Below, piece after piece: positions 15,632 to 25,158 of a stretch of DNA of 64,000 nt (within the stretch, counting starts at the first letter, position 1; each line of letters opens with the position of its first letter). The position numbers were made by a program, and so were the translations under genes. Under the pieces are notes generated by a model that made no database searches, was not told the origin of the DNA, and was given only the letters and a program-made list of their open reading frames with translations. The stretch is from Streptomyces sp. NBC_01463 (GTDB taxonomy: Bacteria; Actinomycetota; Actinomycetes; Streptomycetales; Streptomycetaceae), in contig CP109468.1 in NCBI GenBank assembly GCA_036227345.1, forward strand, positions 6,014,001-6,078,000. The letters run 5' to 3'.

Positions 15632-15751
15632 TACCCTGACGCCATGCGTGCCGTACGCCTTCTGCTTAGCGAGCCGCGCTGATCAGTCCCGACCGGTGAG
15701 AACGCCTGGTCGGCATCGGCGCGGCGTCCCCTCCTGTGCGAGGGGATTTTT
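15632..15751 (+). promoter_or_regulatory. Leucine attenuator (leader region of leuS)
   Basis: TACCCT (15632-15637) lies six bases before the leader-peptide ATG. After the leader come CCGACC/GGTCGG (15689-15694 and 15708-15713), a mid-leader stem, and then a classical terminator: TCCCCTC-ctgtgc-GAGGGGA (15727-15746) followed by TTTTT. Tandem Leu codons in the leader peptide plus a U-tailed terminator before a leucyl-tRNA synthetase gene are the hallmarks of ribosome-mediated attenuation. Leucine attenuators have been predicted before in actinobacteria. Confidence 0.85.
15644..15682 (+). CDS. leuS leader peptide (12 residues, three consecutive Leu)
   Basis: The frame reads MRAVRLLLSEPR and stop; the leucine codons are CTT CTG CTT. 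CTT is rare in this genome, which would make the ribosome sensitive to charged tRNA-Leu levels. There is no Shine-Dalgarno, and the -10 box is six bases upstream, so the peptide is probably translated from a leaderless mRNA. It lies about 45 bases before the terminator stem. Stalling at the Leu codons is expected to prevent terminator formation and allow leuS expression. Confidence 0.8.
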   Translation: MRAVRLLLSEPR

Positions 15752-15819
15752 CGTTTCCCCAGACGCGTGTCCGTAGACGTGGGCGCCGGCAGATGACGAT
15801 CGATGGAGCTTTGAGGATC

Positions 15820-18693
15820 ATGAGCGAGACGAATTCCGCAGCCGACGTTGCTGCGCCGCACCGCTATACGGCAGCGATGGCCGCCGACATCGAGGCACGC
15901 TGGCAGGACTTCTGGGACGCCGACGGCACCTACGAGGCGCCGAACCCGACCGGTGACCTGGCGGGCGATCCGGAGCAGGCCGCCAAGCCCAAGAAGTTCA
16001 TCATGGACATGTTCCCGTACCCCTCGGGCGCGGGCCTGCACGTCGGCCACCCGCTGGGCTACATCGCCACCGACGTCTTCGCCCGTCACCAGCGGATGAC
16101 CGGCCACAACGTCCTGCACACCCTGGGCTTCGACGCCTTCGGCCTGCCCGCGGAGCAGTACGCCGTACAGACCGGCACGCACCCGCGGATCTCGACCGAG
16201 GCCAACATCGAGAACATGACGGCGCAGCTGCGCCGGCTGGGCCTGGGCCACGACAAGCGCCGCTCGTTCGCCACGATCGAGTCGGAGTACTACAAGTGGA
16301 CCCAGTGGATCTTCCTGCAGATCTTCAACTCCTGGTACGACACCGACGCGGACCGCGCCCGGCCGATCGCCGAACTGGTCGCCCAGTTCGAGTCCGGCGA
16401 GCGCCCGACCCCGGACGGCCGTGACTGGAGCGCCCTGAGCGCCGCCGAGCGCGCCGACATCCTGAGCGATCACCGGCTGGCCTACGCCTCCGACGCGCCC
16501 GTCAACTGGTCGCCCGGTCTGGGCACGGTGCTGGCCAACGAGGAGGTCACGGCCGACGGCCGCTCCGAGCGCGGCAACTTCCCCGTCTTCAAGTCCAAGC
16601 TGCGCCAGTGGAACATGCGCATCACCGCCTACGCGGACCGGCTGCTGAACGACCTGGACGGGCTGGACTGGCCCGAGGCCATCAAGCTGCAGCAGCGCAA
16701 CTGGATCGGCCGCTCCGAGGGCGCGCGCGTCGACTTCCCGGTCGACGGCGCCGGCGACATCACCGTGTTCACCACCCGCCAGGACACCCTGTTCGGCGCC
16801 ACCTACATGGTGCTGGCGCCGGAGCACGAGCTGGTCGAGCGGATCATTCCGGCCGCCTGGCCCGACGGCACCCACCCGGTCTGGACCGGCGGCCACGCCA
16901 CCCCGGCCGAGGCCGTCACCGCCTACCGCAAGCAGGCCGCCGCCAAGTCCGACGTGGAGCGGCAGGCCGAGGCCAAGGACAAGACCGGCGTCTTCACCGG
17001 CGCGTACGCGACCAACCCGGTCAGCGGCGAGCGGGTCCCCGTCTTCATCGCCGACTACGTCCTGATGGGCTACGGCACCGGCGCGATCATGGCCGTGCCG
17101 GCGCACGACCCCCGGGACTTCGCCTTCGCGCGCGCCTTCGAGCTGCCGATCCGCTGCGTCGTCGAGCCGTCGGACGACCGCGGCACGGACGCCTCGACGT
17201 GGGAGGACGCCTTCGGCTCGTACGACGCCAAGCTGGTCAACTCCGCCAACGACGAGATCTCCCTGGACGGCCTGGGCGTCGTCGACGCCAAGATCCGGAT
17301 CACCGAGTGGCTGAAGGAGCACGGCGTCGGTGAGGGCACCGTCAACTTCCGGCTGCGCGACTGGCTGTTCAGCCGCCAGCGCTACTGGGGCGAGCCCTTC
17401 CCGATCGTGTACGACGAGGACGGCATCGCCCACCCGCTGCCCGAGTCGATGCTGCCCCTGGAGCTGCCGGAGGTCGACGACTACTCGCCGCGCACCTTCG
17501 ACCCGGACGACGCCGACACCCAGCCCGAGACCCCGCTGTCGCGCAACGCCGACTGGGTCGACGTCACGCTGGACCTGGGCGACGGCGCCGGCCCGAAGAA
17601 GTACCGCCGCGAGACCAACACCATGCCCAACTGGGCCGGTTCCTGCTGGTACGAGCTGCGCTACCTGGACCCGAACAACAGCGACAAGCTGGTCGACCCG
17701 GCGATCGAGCAGTACTGGATGGGCCCGCGCGAGGGGCAGCCGACCGGTGGTGTCGACCTGTACGTGGGCGGTGCCGAGCACGCCGTACTGCACCTGCTGT
17801 ACGCCCGCTTCTGGTCCAAGGTGCTGCACGACCTGGGCCACGTCTCGTCCGCCGAGCCCTTCCACAAGCTGTACAACCAGGGCATGATCCAGGCGTTCGT
17901 CTACCGGGACAGCCGCGGCATCGCGGTCCCGGCGGCCGAGGTCGAGGAGCGTGACGGGGCCTACTACTACGAGGGTGAGAAGGTCTCCCGCGTCCTGGGC
18001 AAGATGGGCAAGTCCCTGAAGAACGCCGTGACGCCCGACGAGATCTGCGGCGAGTACGGCGCGGACACCCTGCGCCTGTACGAGATGGCCATGGGTCCCC
18101 TGGACGTGTCGCGCCCCTGGGACACCCGCGCGGTCGTCGGCCAGTACCGGCTGCTGCAGCGGCTGTGGCGCAACGTCGTCGACGAGGAGAGCGGCGAGGT
18201 CACCGTCGTCGACGCCGAGCCCGGCGAGGACACGCTGCGCGCGCTGCACAAGGCGATCGACGGTGTCGGCGGGGACATGGCCGGGATGCGCTTCAACACG
18301 GCCATCGCCAAGGTCACCGAGCTGAACAACCACCTGACGAAGGCGGGCGGCCCGCTGTCGCGTTCCGTCGCAGAGGCCCTGGTGCTGCTGGTGGCGCCGC
18401 TGGCGCCGCACATCGCCGAGGAGCTGTGGCGCCGGCTGGGCCACACCGAGTCGGTCGTGCACCAGGACTTCCCGGTCGCCGACCCGGCGTACGTCGTGGA
18501 CGAGACCGTGACCTGCGTCGTCCAGATCAAGGGCAAGGTCCGGGCGCGCCTGGAGATCTCCCCGTCGATCACGGACGCCGAGCTGGAGACCCTGGCCCTG
18601 GCCGACCCGGCGGTCGTCGCGGCCCTGGACGGGGCGGGCATCCGCAAGGTGATCGTCCGGGCGCCGAAGCTGGTGAACATCGTTCCGGCCTAG
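15820..18693 (+). CDS. leuS: Leucyl-tRNA synthetase
   Basis: This 957-residue class I synthetase charges tRNA-Leu in the cytoplasm. The HIGH-type motif is in [16 protein letters not shown] (HVGH at about residues 74-77), the editing domain occupies roughly residues 280-480 ([20 protein letters not shown]), and KMGKS lies at 728-732. A C-terminal anticodon-binding domain ends with [17 protein letters not shown]. The ATG was chosen with TTGAGGATC upstream and the usual MSETNSAA beginning; an in-frame ATG lies 27 bases earlier. It is controlled by the leucine attenuator upstream and closed by a strong hairpin downstream. Confidence 0.97.
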   Translation: MSETNSAADVAAPHRYTAAMAADIEARWQDFWDADGTYEAPNPTGDLAGDPEQAAKPKKFIMDMFPYPSGAGLHVGHPLGYIATDVFARHQRMTGHNVLHTLGFDAFGLPAEQYAVQTGTHPRISTEANIENMTAQLRRLGLGHDKRRSFATIESEYYKWTQWIFLQIFNSWYDTDADRARPIAELVAQFESGERPTPDGRDWSALSAAERADILSDHRLAYASDAPVNWSPGLGTVLANEEVTADGRSERGNFPVFKSKLRQWNMRITAYADRLLNDLDGLDWPEAIKLQQRNWIGRSEGARVDFPVDGAGDITVFTTRQDTLFGATYMVLAPEHELVERIIPAAWPDGTHPVWTGGHATPAEAVTAYRKQAAAKSDVERQAEAKDKTGVFTGAYATNPVSGERVPVFIADYVLMGYGTGAIMAVPAHDPRDFAFARAFELPIRCVVEPSDDRGTDASTWEDAFGSYDAKLVNSANDEISLDGLGVVDAKIRITEWLKEHGVGEGTVNFRLRDWLFSRQRYWGEPFPIVYDEDGIAHPLPESMLPLELPEVDDYSPRTFDPDDADTQPETPLSRNADWVDVTLDLGDGAGPKKYRRETNTMPNWAGSCWYELRYLDPNNSDKLVDPAIEQYWMGPREGQPTGGVDLYVGGAEHAVLHLLYARFWSKVLHDLGHVSSAEPFHKLYNQGMIQAFVYRDSRGIAVPAAEVEERDGAYYYEGEKVSRVLGKMGKSLKNAVTPDEICGEYGADTLRLYEMAMGPLDVSRPWDTRAVVGQYRLLQRLWRNVVDEESGEVTVVDAEPGEDTLRALHKAIDGVGGDMAGMRFNTAIAKVTELNNHLTKAGGPLSRSVAEALVLLVAPLAPHIAEELWRRLGHTESVVHQDFPVADPAYVVDETVTCVVQIKGKVRARLEISPSITDAELETLALADPAVVAALDGAGIRKVIVRAPKLVNIVPA

Positions 18694-18741
18694 CCGGCGG
18701 CCGCGGCACCCGTCGTCGTGACGGTGTGAGGGCTTTCCCCT

Positions 18742-18784
18742 ACGGGCAGGTTGGGGGTTCCAATGGAACCCTCCGCCTGCCCGT
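18742..18784 (+). terminator. Terminator after leuS
   Basis: A two-tier hairpin: ACGGGCAGG/CCTGCCCGT outside and GGGTTCC/GGAACCC inside, closing on AAT. It lies 49 bases after the leuS stop; no U-tract. Confidence 0.75.
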
Positions 18785-18849
18785 TCCGTTTACGGTGGAG
18801 GAGCGGGTGAAACCGTGCCGGAAGCCGTCACACCATCCGAGGGGCGCTC

Positions 18850-19566
18850 ATGGAAGCCGTGATCCTGATTCTGGGGCTGCTCGTCGTCGCCTTCATGGCC
18901 CTCGGCGTCTACGCGACCGTCAAGGTCATCGGGGCGGCGAAGCGCGGCGTGGACCGCACGCTGACGCAGGCCCGCCGCACGGTGGAGGACACCACGCTGC
19001 GCGCCAAGAGCTACGGACAGCTGGGCGTCGGCAGCGAGCTGGCCCAGCTCCGCCTCTCGCTGCGCACCTCGATGCGCGCCACGCAGGAGGCGCTGCAGAC
19101 GGGTGTGGTCGAGGACGCCTCGCTGTCGGAGTCGCTGGGACTGTTCGAGCGCCTCGGAGTGCATGGCCGTGAACTGGACGAGGACCTGAAGCGGCTGGAG
19201 CGCGAGCCCGACCGGGCGACGGTGGCGTCCTTGCTGCCCGGGCTGAAGGAGCGCACCGACCGGATCACCCGGGCCGCGGAGTCGCTGCGGTGGGCGGCGC
19301 GCGACCGGGCGCGGCAGTTCGCCGACGACGACCTGGCGGCGCTGAACGTACAGATCGACGTGGAGGCCGGTGCGCTGCGGCACTGGACGACGGAGGACCC
19401 CGAGCCGGGGACGGCACGCCCCGCGGACCGCCGTCAGGAGCCGCCCGTGAAGGACCCGGGAGCCGACGGGGGGACCGCCCAGGCCATTGCGGGCGCGGAC
19501 CCGCTTCGGCGGACCGGGGCCGGGTATCCGTGGCAGAAGACGGCGCGGCCGGAGACCACCAACTGA
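18850..19566 (+). CDS. Membrane-anchored coiled-coil protein, unknown function
   Basis: The 238-residue product starts with a membrane anchor (AVILILGLLVVAFMALGVYA, residues 3-22) and has no cleavage site, so it is probably anchored with its bulk inside or outside by charge alone. Residues 30-175 are rich in Arg, Glu, Leu and Ala with heptad-like spacing, for example LRTSMRATQEALQTG and FERLGVHGRELDEDLKRLER, suggesting a long helical bundle. The tail is Pro/Asp/Gly-rich. From memory, a conserved Streptomyces protein of unknown role occurs downstream of leuS. The ATG has GAGGGGCGC upstream. No enzymatic motifs are seen. Confidence 0.75.
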   Translation: MEAVILILGLLVVAFMALGVYATVKVIGAAKRGVDRTLTQARRTVEDTTLRAKSYGQLGVGSELAQLRLSLRTSMRATQEALQTGVVEDASLSESLGLFERLGVHGRELDEDLKRLEREPDRATVASLLPGLKERTDRITRAAESLRWAARDRARQFADDDLAALNVQIDVEAGALRHWTTEDPEPGTARPADRRQEPPVKDPGADGGTAQAIAGADPLRRTGAGYPWQKTARPETTN

Positions 19567-19570
19567 GGGT

Positions 19571-19729
19571 CGGACGGCGAGGCTCTGGGCGGATATGGGG
19601 CGCGAGGCTGCGCGTGGATGGGGCAGAGGGCTTCGCGTGGACGTGGCACGAGGTTGCGCGTGGATGGGGCACGAGGCTTTTGAACGGACGTGTCGCGAGG
19701 CTTTGAACGGACGTGGCAGGATGCGGCGC
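19571..19729 (+). repeat. Imperfect tandem repeat array, about 23-bp units
   Basis: Six units of 22-25 bases (19591-19613, 19614-19636, 19637-19659, 19660-19684, 19685-19707, 19708-19729), plus a partial unit from 19571, follow the pattern gtGGACGTGGCACGAGGCTT with gaa or cgc at the end. The array fills nearly the whole gap between the coiled-coil gene and degV and has no long protein-coding sense strand. Units differ by several substitutions, so the array is not very recent. Confidence 0.75.
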
Positions 19730-19802
19730 GAAGCGACCGGTACTGATCATTCGGTCGGGGTCGGACTGCCGGGTCCCCGCCCCGGCAGGTAATCTCCCGC
19801 TC

Positions 19803-20648
19803 ATGTCCCGCCATGTCGCGATCGTCACCGATTCCACGGCCTACCTGCCGCCCCAGGCGATGGAACGGCATGGCATCACCGCAGTGCCGCTGACCGTCGT
19901 CCTCGGCGACCAGGCGCTGGAGGAGGGCACCGAGATCTCCGCCCGCTCGCTCGCGCTGGCCCTGCAGAAGCGCCGCTCCGTGACGACGTCGAGGCCCAGC
20001 CCCGAGGTCTTCTCCGCCGCCTACCGTGCGGCGGCCGACGCGGGAGCGAGTGCCATCGTCTCGTTGCACCTGTCGGCCGAGTTCTCCGGTACGTACGACG
20101 CGGCTCTCCTCGCCGCGAAGGATGCCCCGGTGCCGGTGCGGGTGGTGGACACCGGGATGGTCGCCATGGCGCTCGGGTTCTGCGCCCTGGCGGCGGCGGA
20201 GGCGGCGGAGGCGGGCGGCAGCGCGGACGACGCCGTGACCGCCGCCGAGAAGCGCGCGGCAGGCACCTCGGCCTACTTCTACGTCGACACCCTGGACTAT
20301 CTGCGCCGAGGCGGGCGGATCGGCGCGGCGCAGGCCCTCCTCGGTTCGGCCCTTGCCGTGAAGCCGATCCTCCAGCTCGACGGCGGCCGGATCGAACTGC
20401 TGGAGAAGGTGCGGACCGCCTCGAAGGCCATCGCCCGGCTGGAGGAGATCGTCGCCGAGCGGTCCGGCAGCGGGCGGGTGGACATCGCGGTGCATCACCT
20501 CGCGGCCGCGGAGCGGGCCGAGCGACTGGCCGAGCGGCTGGCGGAGCGCGTTCCCGGCCTCGTCGACCTGCATGTCAGCGAGGTGGGCGCGGTGATCGGC
20601 GCCCATACCGGTCCGGGGCTGCTGGGAGCTGTGATCTCTCCGCGCTGA
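19803..20648 (+). CDS. DegV family fatty-acid-binding protein
   Basis: This 281-residue DegV/FakB-like protein has the family opening VAIVTDSTAYLPP with the conserved TDS motif, SVTTSRPSPEVF, SAEFSGTYDAALLA and YLRRGGRIGAAQALLGS. DegV proteins bind a fatty acid and, in Firmicutes, present it to fatty acid kinase; a kinase partner is not visible here. Length is typical. The ATG has TAATCT seven bases upstream and no Shine-Dalgarno, so it appears leaderless. It precedes comEA on the same strand with a 163-base gap that contains three AGCTGATC-like copies and the next promoter. Confidence 0.9.
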   Translation: MSRHVAIVTDSTAYLPPQAMERHGITAVPLTVVLGDQALEEGTEISARSLALALQKRRSVTTSRPSPEVFSAAYRAAADAGASAIVSLHLSAEFSGTYDAALLAAKDAPVPVRVVDTGMVAMALGFCALAAAEAAEAGGSADDAVTAAEKRAAGTSAYFYVDTLDYLRRGGRIGAAQALLGSALAVKPILQLDGGRIELLEKVRTASKAIARLEEIVAERSGSGRVDIAVHHLAAAERAERLAERLAERVPGLVDLHVSEVGAVIGAHTGPGLLGAVISPR

Positions 20649-20811
20649 TCCTGCCCAGCTGATCTTGCTTGGCTGATCTTCCGGCGTGGCTGGGTGGCCT
20701 TACTTGTGGCGTCACTCTCCGGAGTGCCGGAGTTGTTCACAACCAGCTGTTTTTCCACCGGAATTGGGTGTGCTCGGCGGGATCCGACGGAAGTGCCTAG
20801 CGTCGTGAGGC

Positions 20812-22002
20812 ATGGCTTCCCGATCACATCGTGCAACCACTCGTGCAACCGCTCGCGCGACAACCCGTGCAGCGACTCGTGCCGCCGTGCGTACGGCCGG
20901 TGGAGCCGGCAGCGGGCCCGGCCGTGTTCCGGCCTCGGACGGACGTGTCCGGGGCGGTCCGGGAGGTCCGGGTGGTTCGGCCGCAGGACCTGGTAGGCGG
21001 CAGTCGCGAGGCCGCAACGCCACCGCTGCCGCGGCCGCGGCCTCGCGCAGTCGCGCGGATGCGCTCATGGCGGGCGGATACGGGGGGCGGGTCGCACGGC
21101 CGGTGCTGGGGTTGGGGGCGGAGGCCTCCATCGCCACGGCGGTCGCGTCCTCTTCTCCGCCTGTGGCTGTGGCGGGGCCGGGGCTGGGGCCGGGGCCGGG
21201 GCCGGCAGAGGTTCAGGGTTCGACCACGGGTTCGGCTTCTGCGGGTCGTTGGGAGCGGGCCGTTCCCGCGCTGCGGGAGCGGCTGCCGGTGTGGCTCCAG
21301 CTCAGGTGCGGGCTGGAGCCGAAGACGCTGGCCGCCCTCACCGTCGTGCTCGTCGCGGCTGCGGTGTTCGCCGCGATGCACTTCTGGTCCGACCGCCCCG
21401 CATCCGTTCGGGCTCCGGAGCGTGTCGGTGAGGCCGCGGCTTCGGGGGCGGACGCGGACGCGGGCGGGCCCGTCACGCCCGAACCGTCTCCAGGGGCGGC
21501 GCCTGCCGCCGGTCCGGGGGGTCCGGCCGGTCCGGCCGGTTCAGGCGTTCCGGGCGCGCAGATCGTGGTGGACGTGGGCGGGAAGGTGCGAAGGCCCGGG
21601 ATCCACCGGCTGCCGTCCGGGTCCCGGGTCGCGGACGCGCTGCGCGTGGCGGGCGGGGCCCGCCCCGGCGTGGACCTCGACGGCCTCAACCGGGCCCGGG
21701 TGCTCGTGGACGGAGAGCAGATCATCGTGGGTGCCCCGCCCGGCCCGGCTGCCGCGGGCGGTACGGGCGCAGGCACCGGCGGTCCGGCTGCGGCGAGCGG
21801 TGCCCCCGCCGGACCGGTGAGCCTCAACAGCGGGACGCCGGAACAGTTCGACACCCTGCCGGGCGTCGGCCCGGTCCTGGCGCAGCACATCATCGACTAC
21901 CGGACCCAGCACGGGGGTTTCCGGTCCGTCGACGAACTCCGCGAGGTCAACGGCATCGGCGACCGCCGGTTCGCGGATCTCCAGCCCCTGGTGCGACCGT
22001 GA
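20812..22002 (+). CDS. comEA: ComEA-type helix-hairpin-helix DNA-binding protein
   Basis: This 396-residue protein starts with a repetitive Arg/Thr/Ala-rich stretch (TTRATARATTRAATRAAVRT). One membrane helix lies near residues 184-201 (TLAALTVVLVAAAVFAAMHF), followed by a Pro/Gly-rich linker, a SLBB-like domain (VVDVGGKVRRPGIHRLPSGS) and a C-terminal helix-hairpin-helix (LNSGTPEQFDTLPGVGPVLA, VNGIGDRRFADLQPLV). ComEA binds incoming DNA at the membrane in competent bacteria; its role in Streptomyces is unclear. The ATG follows TAGCGT by eight bases. comEC overlaps it by four bases, so they are coupled. Confidence 0.9.
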   Translation: MASRSHRATTRATARATTRAATRAAVRTAGGAGSGPGRVPASDGRVRGGPGGPGGSAAGPGRRQSRGRNATAAAAAASRSRADALMAGGYGGRVARPVLGLGAEASIATAVASSSPPVAVAGPGLGPGPGPAEVQGSTTGSASAGRWERAVPALRERLPVWLQLRCGLEPKTLAALTVVLVAAAVFAAMHFWSDRPASVRAPERVGEAAASGADADAGGPVTPEPSPGAAPAAGPGGPAGPAGSGVPGAQIVVDVGGKVRRPGIHRLPSGSRVADALRVAGGARPGVDLDGLNRARVLVDGEQIIVGAPPGPAAAGGTGAGTGGPAAASGAPAGPVSLNSGTPEQFDTLPGVGPVLAQHIIDYRTQHGGFRSVDELREVNGIGDRRFADLQPLVRP

Positions 22003-24551
22003 GTTCCCAGGACGTCCACGCGGCGTCGGGGCGGCGGCTCGGACTCTCCGATCCGCGTCAGGAGGGCCCGCTCGATCTGCGGCTGGTCCCGCCCGCGCTG
22101 GCGGCATGGGTGGGTGCCGCTTCCGCCCTGGGAGCGCCCGGACGCTGGGTGGCCGTGGGGGTGGTGCTCTGCCTCGGGGCAGCCATGGTCCTGGTGGCCG
22201 TGCCGGGCTTCGCGCCGCTCCGGGCCGTACGCGCGGCACGTGCCGGTGGTGACGGTCGCGCGGAGGGAGGTGCCGGCGGTGGGTGGCGACTGCGCACCAC
22301 GGCTGTCGCGGCGGTGCTGCTCTGCGGGGCGGCGGGGGCGGCGTCGTCCGGTCTGTACAAGGCCGGTGCGCGGCAGGGGCCGGTGCCCGGGCTCGCCGGG
22401 CAGTTCGCGCGCATCGAGGCGGAGATCATCCTGACCTCCGACGCCCGTCGCACGACACCCCGGGTACGCGGTGACCACAGCACCCCGGTGTCCCTGCTCC
22501 TGGACGCCGAGATCGTCCGGCTGGCCGGGCGGGACGGCACGGCCGTACGCCTGCGCACGCCGGTACTGGTCGTCGTCACACCCGGCGACGCGATCGCGCA
22601 GTGGCAGCGGTTGCTGCCGTCCACCCGGCTGCGCGTCGACGGCCGGCTCGCCCCGCCGCTGCACGCGGGGGAACGTGCGAGCGCGGTGCTGCGGCCCGGA
22701 GGAAAGGGGCCGCCGCGTGTCATCGGCCCACCCACCCGTCTGCAGCGCACGGCGGGCGGCTTGCGGGCCGGGCTGCGCGCCGCGACCAAGGGCCTCGGCG
22801 CCGATGCGCGGGCGCTGCTGCCGGGACTGGTCGTCGGTGACACCACGCGCGTCACGCCGGAACTGCACGAGGCGTTCCGGGCGACCGACCTCACCCACCT
22901 GATGGCCGTTTCGGGAGCGAACCTGGCGATTCTGCTCGCCCTGCTCATCGGACCGCCCGGCAGCGCGCTGCGCGTCGAACGCCGGGGACTGGCACCCCGG
23001 CTGGGGATCCCGCTGCGGGCTACGGCTCTGCTCGGCGGCGGACTCACCCTCACCTTCGTGCTCGTCTGCCGGCCCGAACCGAGCGTGCTGCGGGCGGCGG
23101 CCTGCGGTCTGATCACCTTGCTGGCCATCGGCACCGGACGGCGCAGGTCGCTGATCCCCGCACTGGCCGCCGCCGCGCTGCTGCTGGTGCTCTACGACCC
23201 GTGGCTGGCCCGCAGTTACGGCTTCGTCCTGTCGGTTCTGGCCACCGGGGCGCTTCTGACGCTGGCTCCGCGATGGAGCGAAGCCCTGCAACGCCGGCGG
23301 GTGCCGCCACGGCTCGCGGAGGCGCTGGCTGCCGCGGCGGCCGCGCAGGCGGTGTGCGCGCCCGTCGTGGTGCTGCTCGCCTCCCGGGTGAGCCTGGTGG
23401 CGATCCCGTGCAACCTGCTGGCCGAGTTCGCGGTGGCGCCCGCCACGGTGCTCGGGTTCGCCGCGCTGGCCACGGCGCCGGTGGCCATGCCGGTGGCCGA
23501 ACTGCTCGCCCGGGTGGCGGGGTGGCCGGCCGGCTGGATCGCGTCCGTGGCCCGGACCGGAGCGGGGCTCCCCGGGGCGGAGACCGACTGGCCCGACGGC
23601 AGGCCGGGGGCGCTGCTGCTGGCCGCGCTGACGGTGCTGCTGGTGCTGTTCGTACGGCGGGTCGGGCGCCGGCCCTGGATCTGCGCGGCGGCCGCGCTGC
23701 TGCTCGTGCTCGCGGTGCTCCGCCCGGTGCCGCTGACCAGGGTGATCACCGGATGGCCGCCGCCCGGCTGGGCGTTCGCGATGTGCGACGTCGGTCAGGG
23801 GGATGCCCTGGTGCTGGCGGCCGGGCCCGGTTCGGGAGTCGTCGTCGACGCCGGACCCGACCCCCGGCTCGCCGACCGGTGCCTGCGCGACCTGGGCATC
23901 ACCCGTGTCCCGTTGCTGCTGCTCACCCACTTCCACGCCGACCACGTGCGGGGCCTGGCCGGTGTGCTGCGGGGCAGGGCGGTGGGTGCGATCCAGACGA
24001 CGAGCCTGGACGAACCCCCGGAACAGGCCGCGTTCGTCAGGAGAACGGCAGCCGCGGCCGGCGTCCCCATGGTGCGGTCCGCCCCCGGCGAGCGGCGCCG
24101 GATCGGACCGCTCGACTGGCAGACGCTGTGGCCACCGGGCGACGGGACCACCACGGCTGCGGGCCCGGCCGTCGGCCCCGTGCCGGACGAGCCGAACGAC
24201 GCGAGCGTCACCCTGTTCGTACGGGCCGGCGGGCTCACCCTGCTGCTCCTCGGCGACCTCGAACCCCCGGCCCAGCAGGGGCTGTTGCGCAGCCACCCGG
24301 CACTGCCGCCGGTCGATGTGCTCAAGGTCGCCCACCACGGCTCCGCCCACCAGGACGCCGCCCTGCTGCGCAGCGCGCATCCGCGGCTGGCCCTGGTGAG
24401 CGTGGGCCGGGGCAACCCGTACGGGCACCCTGCCGCCCGGACGGTCGAGGCGCTCAGGTCCGGGGGAGCGGTGGTGCTCCGCACCGACAGGGACGGAGCG
24501 ATCGCGGTGACCGGCGCCGGGCGGGGACTGCGGGCGGTGGGCCGGTCATGA
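21999..24551 (+). CDS. comEC: ComEC/Rec2 family DNA-uptake channel with MBL hydrolase domain
   Basis: This 850-residue membrane protein has N-terminal helices with the DUF4131-like domain, the ComEC competence core of many helices around residues 270-570 (LTHLMAVSGANLAILLALLI, RPEPSVLRAAACGLITLLAI), and a C-terminal metallo-beta-lactamase domain. The latter shows DVGQGDALVL near residue 595, LLTHFHADHVRGL near 642 and VAHHGSAHQD near 777. It would form the cytoplasmic-membrane channel for single-stranded DNA. The GTG start overlaps the comEA TGA (GTGA). The stop is eight bases from the convergent oxidase-fold gene. Confidence 0.93.
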   Translation: MSSQDVHAASGRRLGLSDPRQEGPLDLRLVPPALAAWVGAASALGAPGRWVAVGVVLCLGAAMVLVAVPGFAPLRAVRAARAGGDGRAEGGAGGGWRLRTTAVAAVLLCGAAGAASSGLYKAGARQGPVPGLAGQFARIEAEIILTSDARRTTPRVRGDHSTPVSLLLDAEIVRLAGRDGTAVRLRTPVLVVVTPGDAIAQWQRLLPSTRLRVDGRLAPPLHAGERASAVLRPGGKGPPRVIGPPTRLQRTAGGLRAGLRAATKGLGADARALLPGLVVGDTTRVTPELHEAFRATDLTHLMAVSGANLAILLALLIGPPGSALRVERRGLAPRLGIPLRATALLGGGLTLTFVLVCRPEPSVLRAAACGLITLLAIGTGRRRSLIPALAAAALLLVLYDPWLARSYGFVLSVLATGALLTLAPRWSEALQRRRVPPRLAEALAAAAAAQAVCAPVVVLLASRVSLVAIPCNLLAEFAVAPATVLGFAALATAPVAMPVAELLARVAGWPAGWIASVARTGAGLPGAETDWPDGRPGALLLAALTVLLVLFVRRVGRRPWICAAAALLLVLAVLRPVPLTRVITGWPPPGWAFAMCDVGQGDALVLAAGPGSGVVVDAGPDPRLADRCLRDLGITRVPLLLLTHFHADHVRGLAGVLRGRAVGAIQTTSLDEPPEQAAFVRRTAAAAGVPMVRSAPGERRRIGPLDWQTLWPPGDGTTTAAGPAVGPVPDEPNDASVTLFVRAGGLTLLLLGDLEPPAQQGLLRSHPALPPVDVLKVAHHGSAHQDAALLRSAHPRLALVSVGRGNPYGHPAARTVEALRSGGAVVLRTDRDGAIAVTGAGRGLRAVGRS

Positions 24552-24559
24552 CGGAGCGA

Positions 24560-25015
24560 TCAGTCCAGCCACCGGCCCTCGGCCATCAGTTCACGGCCGG
24601 CGAGCTCGTTCTCCTCCCGCCAGGCCCTGACCGCGTACGGCGTGAACCGCAGGTACACCCAGGCGGAACGGCCCCGCAGGTCCCAGTTGAGCTTGGCGGC
24701 GAAGGCGTCGCCCGACTCGACGGGAAGGTCCGCGCCCTCGACGACCTCCGCCGTCGCCTCGATGAGGACCACATCGCGGGTGTGGCCCAGCGCGATCCTG
24801 GCCTGCCCGGCCGGTGTCACGTTGACCGCCGTCGGGTTGGTGCGCCGGGTGGCCATCAGCAGGGTCTCCCGGTCCCAGACGAACGAGAGGGGAACGAGGG
24901 TCGGTGCCCCGTCGGCGGAGGAGGTCGACACCCAGGCGTCCTCGTCCTTCTCCAGGTGATCGAGCACGTCCTGCTTGCGCTGTTCGCGGCTGCGCGCCGG
25001 CTCCGGATTCGTCAT
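24560..25015 (-). CDS. Pyridoxamine 5'-phosphate oxidase-fold protein (FMN/F420-binding type)
   Basis: This 151-residue split-barrel protein shows AWVSTSSADGAPTLVPLSFV, LLMATRRTNPTAVNVTPAGQ-ARIALG, and the closing YLRFTPYAVRAWREENELAG. These are typical of the actinobacterial PPOX class that binds flavin or F420, and the substrate cannot be read from the sequence. The ATG, ten codons into a longer open frame, was chosen because TAGCGT lies seven bases before it on the same strand, fitting leaderless transcription. It is convergent with comEC and divergent from the acetyltransferase pseudogene. Confidence 0.85.
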   Translation of the reverse strand: MTNPEPARSREQRKQDVLDHLEKDEDAWVSTSSADGAPTLVPLSFVWDRETLLMATRRTNPTAVNVTPAGQARIALGHTRDVVLIEATAEVVEGADLPVESGDAFAAKLNWDLRGRSAWVYLRFTPYAVRAWREENELAGRELMAEGRWLD

Positions 25016-25158
25016 GCCCGCCACGCTAGTGAACGGGCGGGGCATCGCACCTCAGCCGCCGGACCTAGGACCATCGGCGCACGGCGCCGCACGCGTCCCG
25101 ACGGTCCTACGACCACCGGCTCATGGCAGAGCGTCGCGTGCCGGGACAGACTGACGGC

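Noticed and set aside
14053..18462. A 1469-codon open frame on the minus strand opposite leuS
   Set aside because: Only its last part (from 15426 down) is a real gene; the rest is the antisense shadow of leuS with leucine/valine/glycine-rich sequence and no domain.
19571..19729. CRISPR array
   Set aside because: Units are imperfect, adjacent without unique spacers and there are no cas genes.
20733..20741. TTGTTCACA, one mismatch from a DnaA box
   Set aside because: A single near-match without a cluster, and not at an expected origin; chance match is likely.
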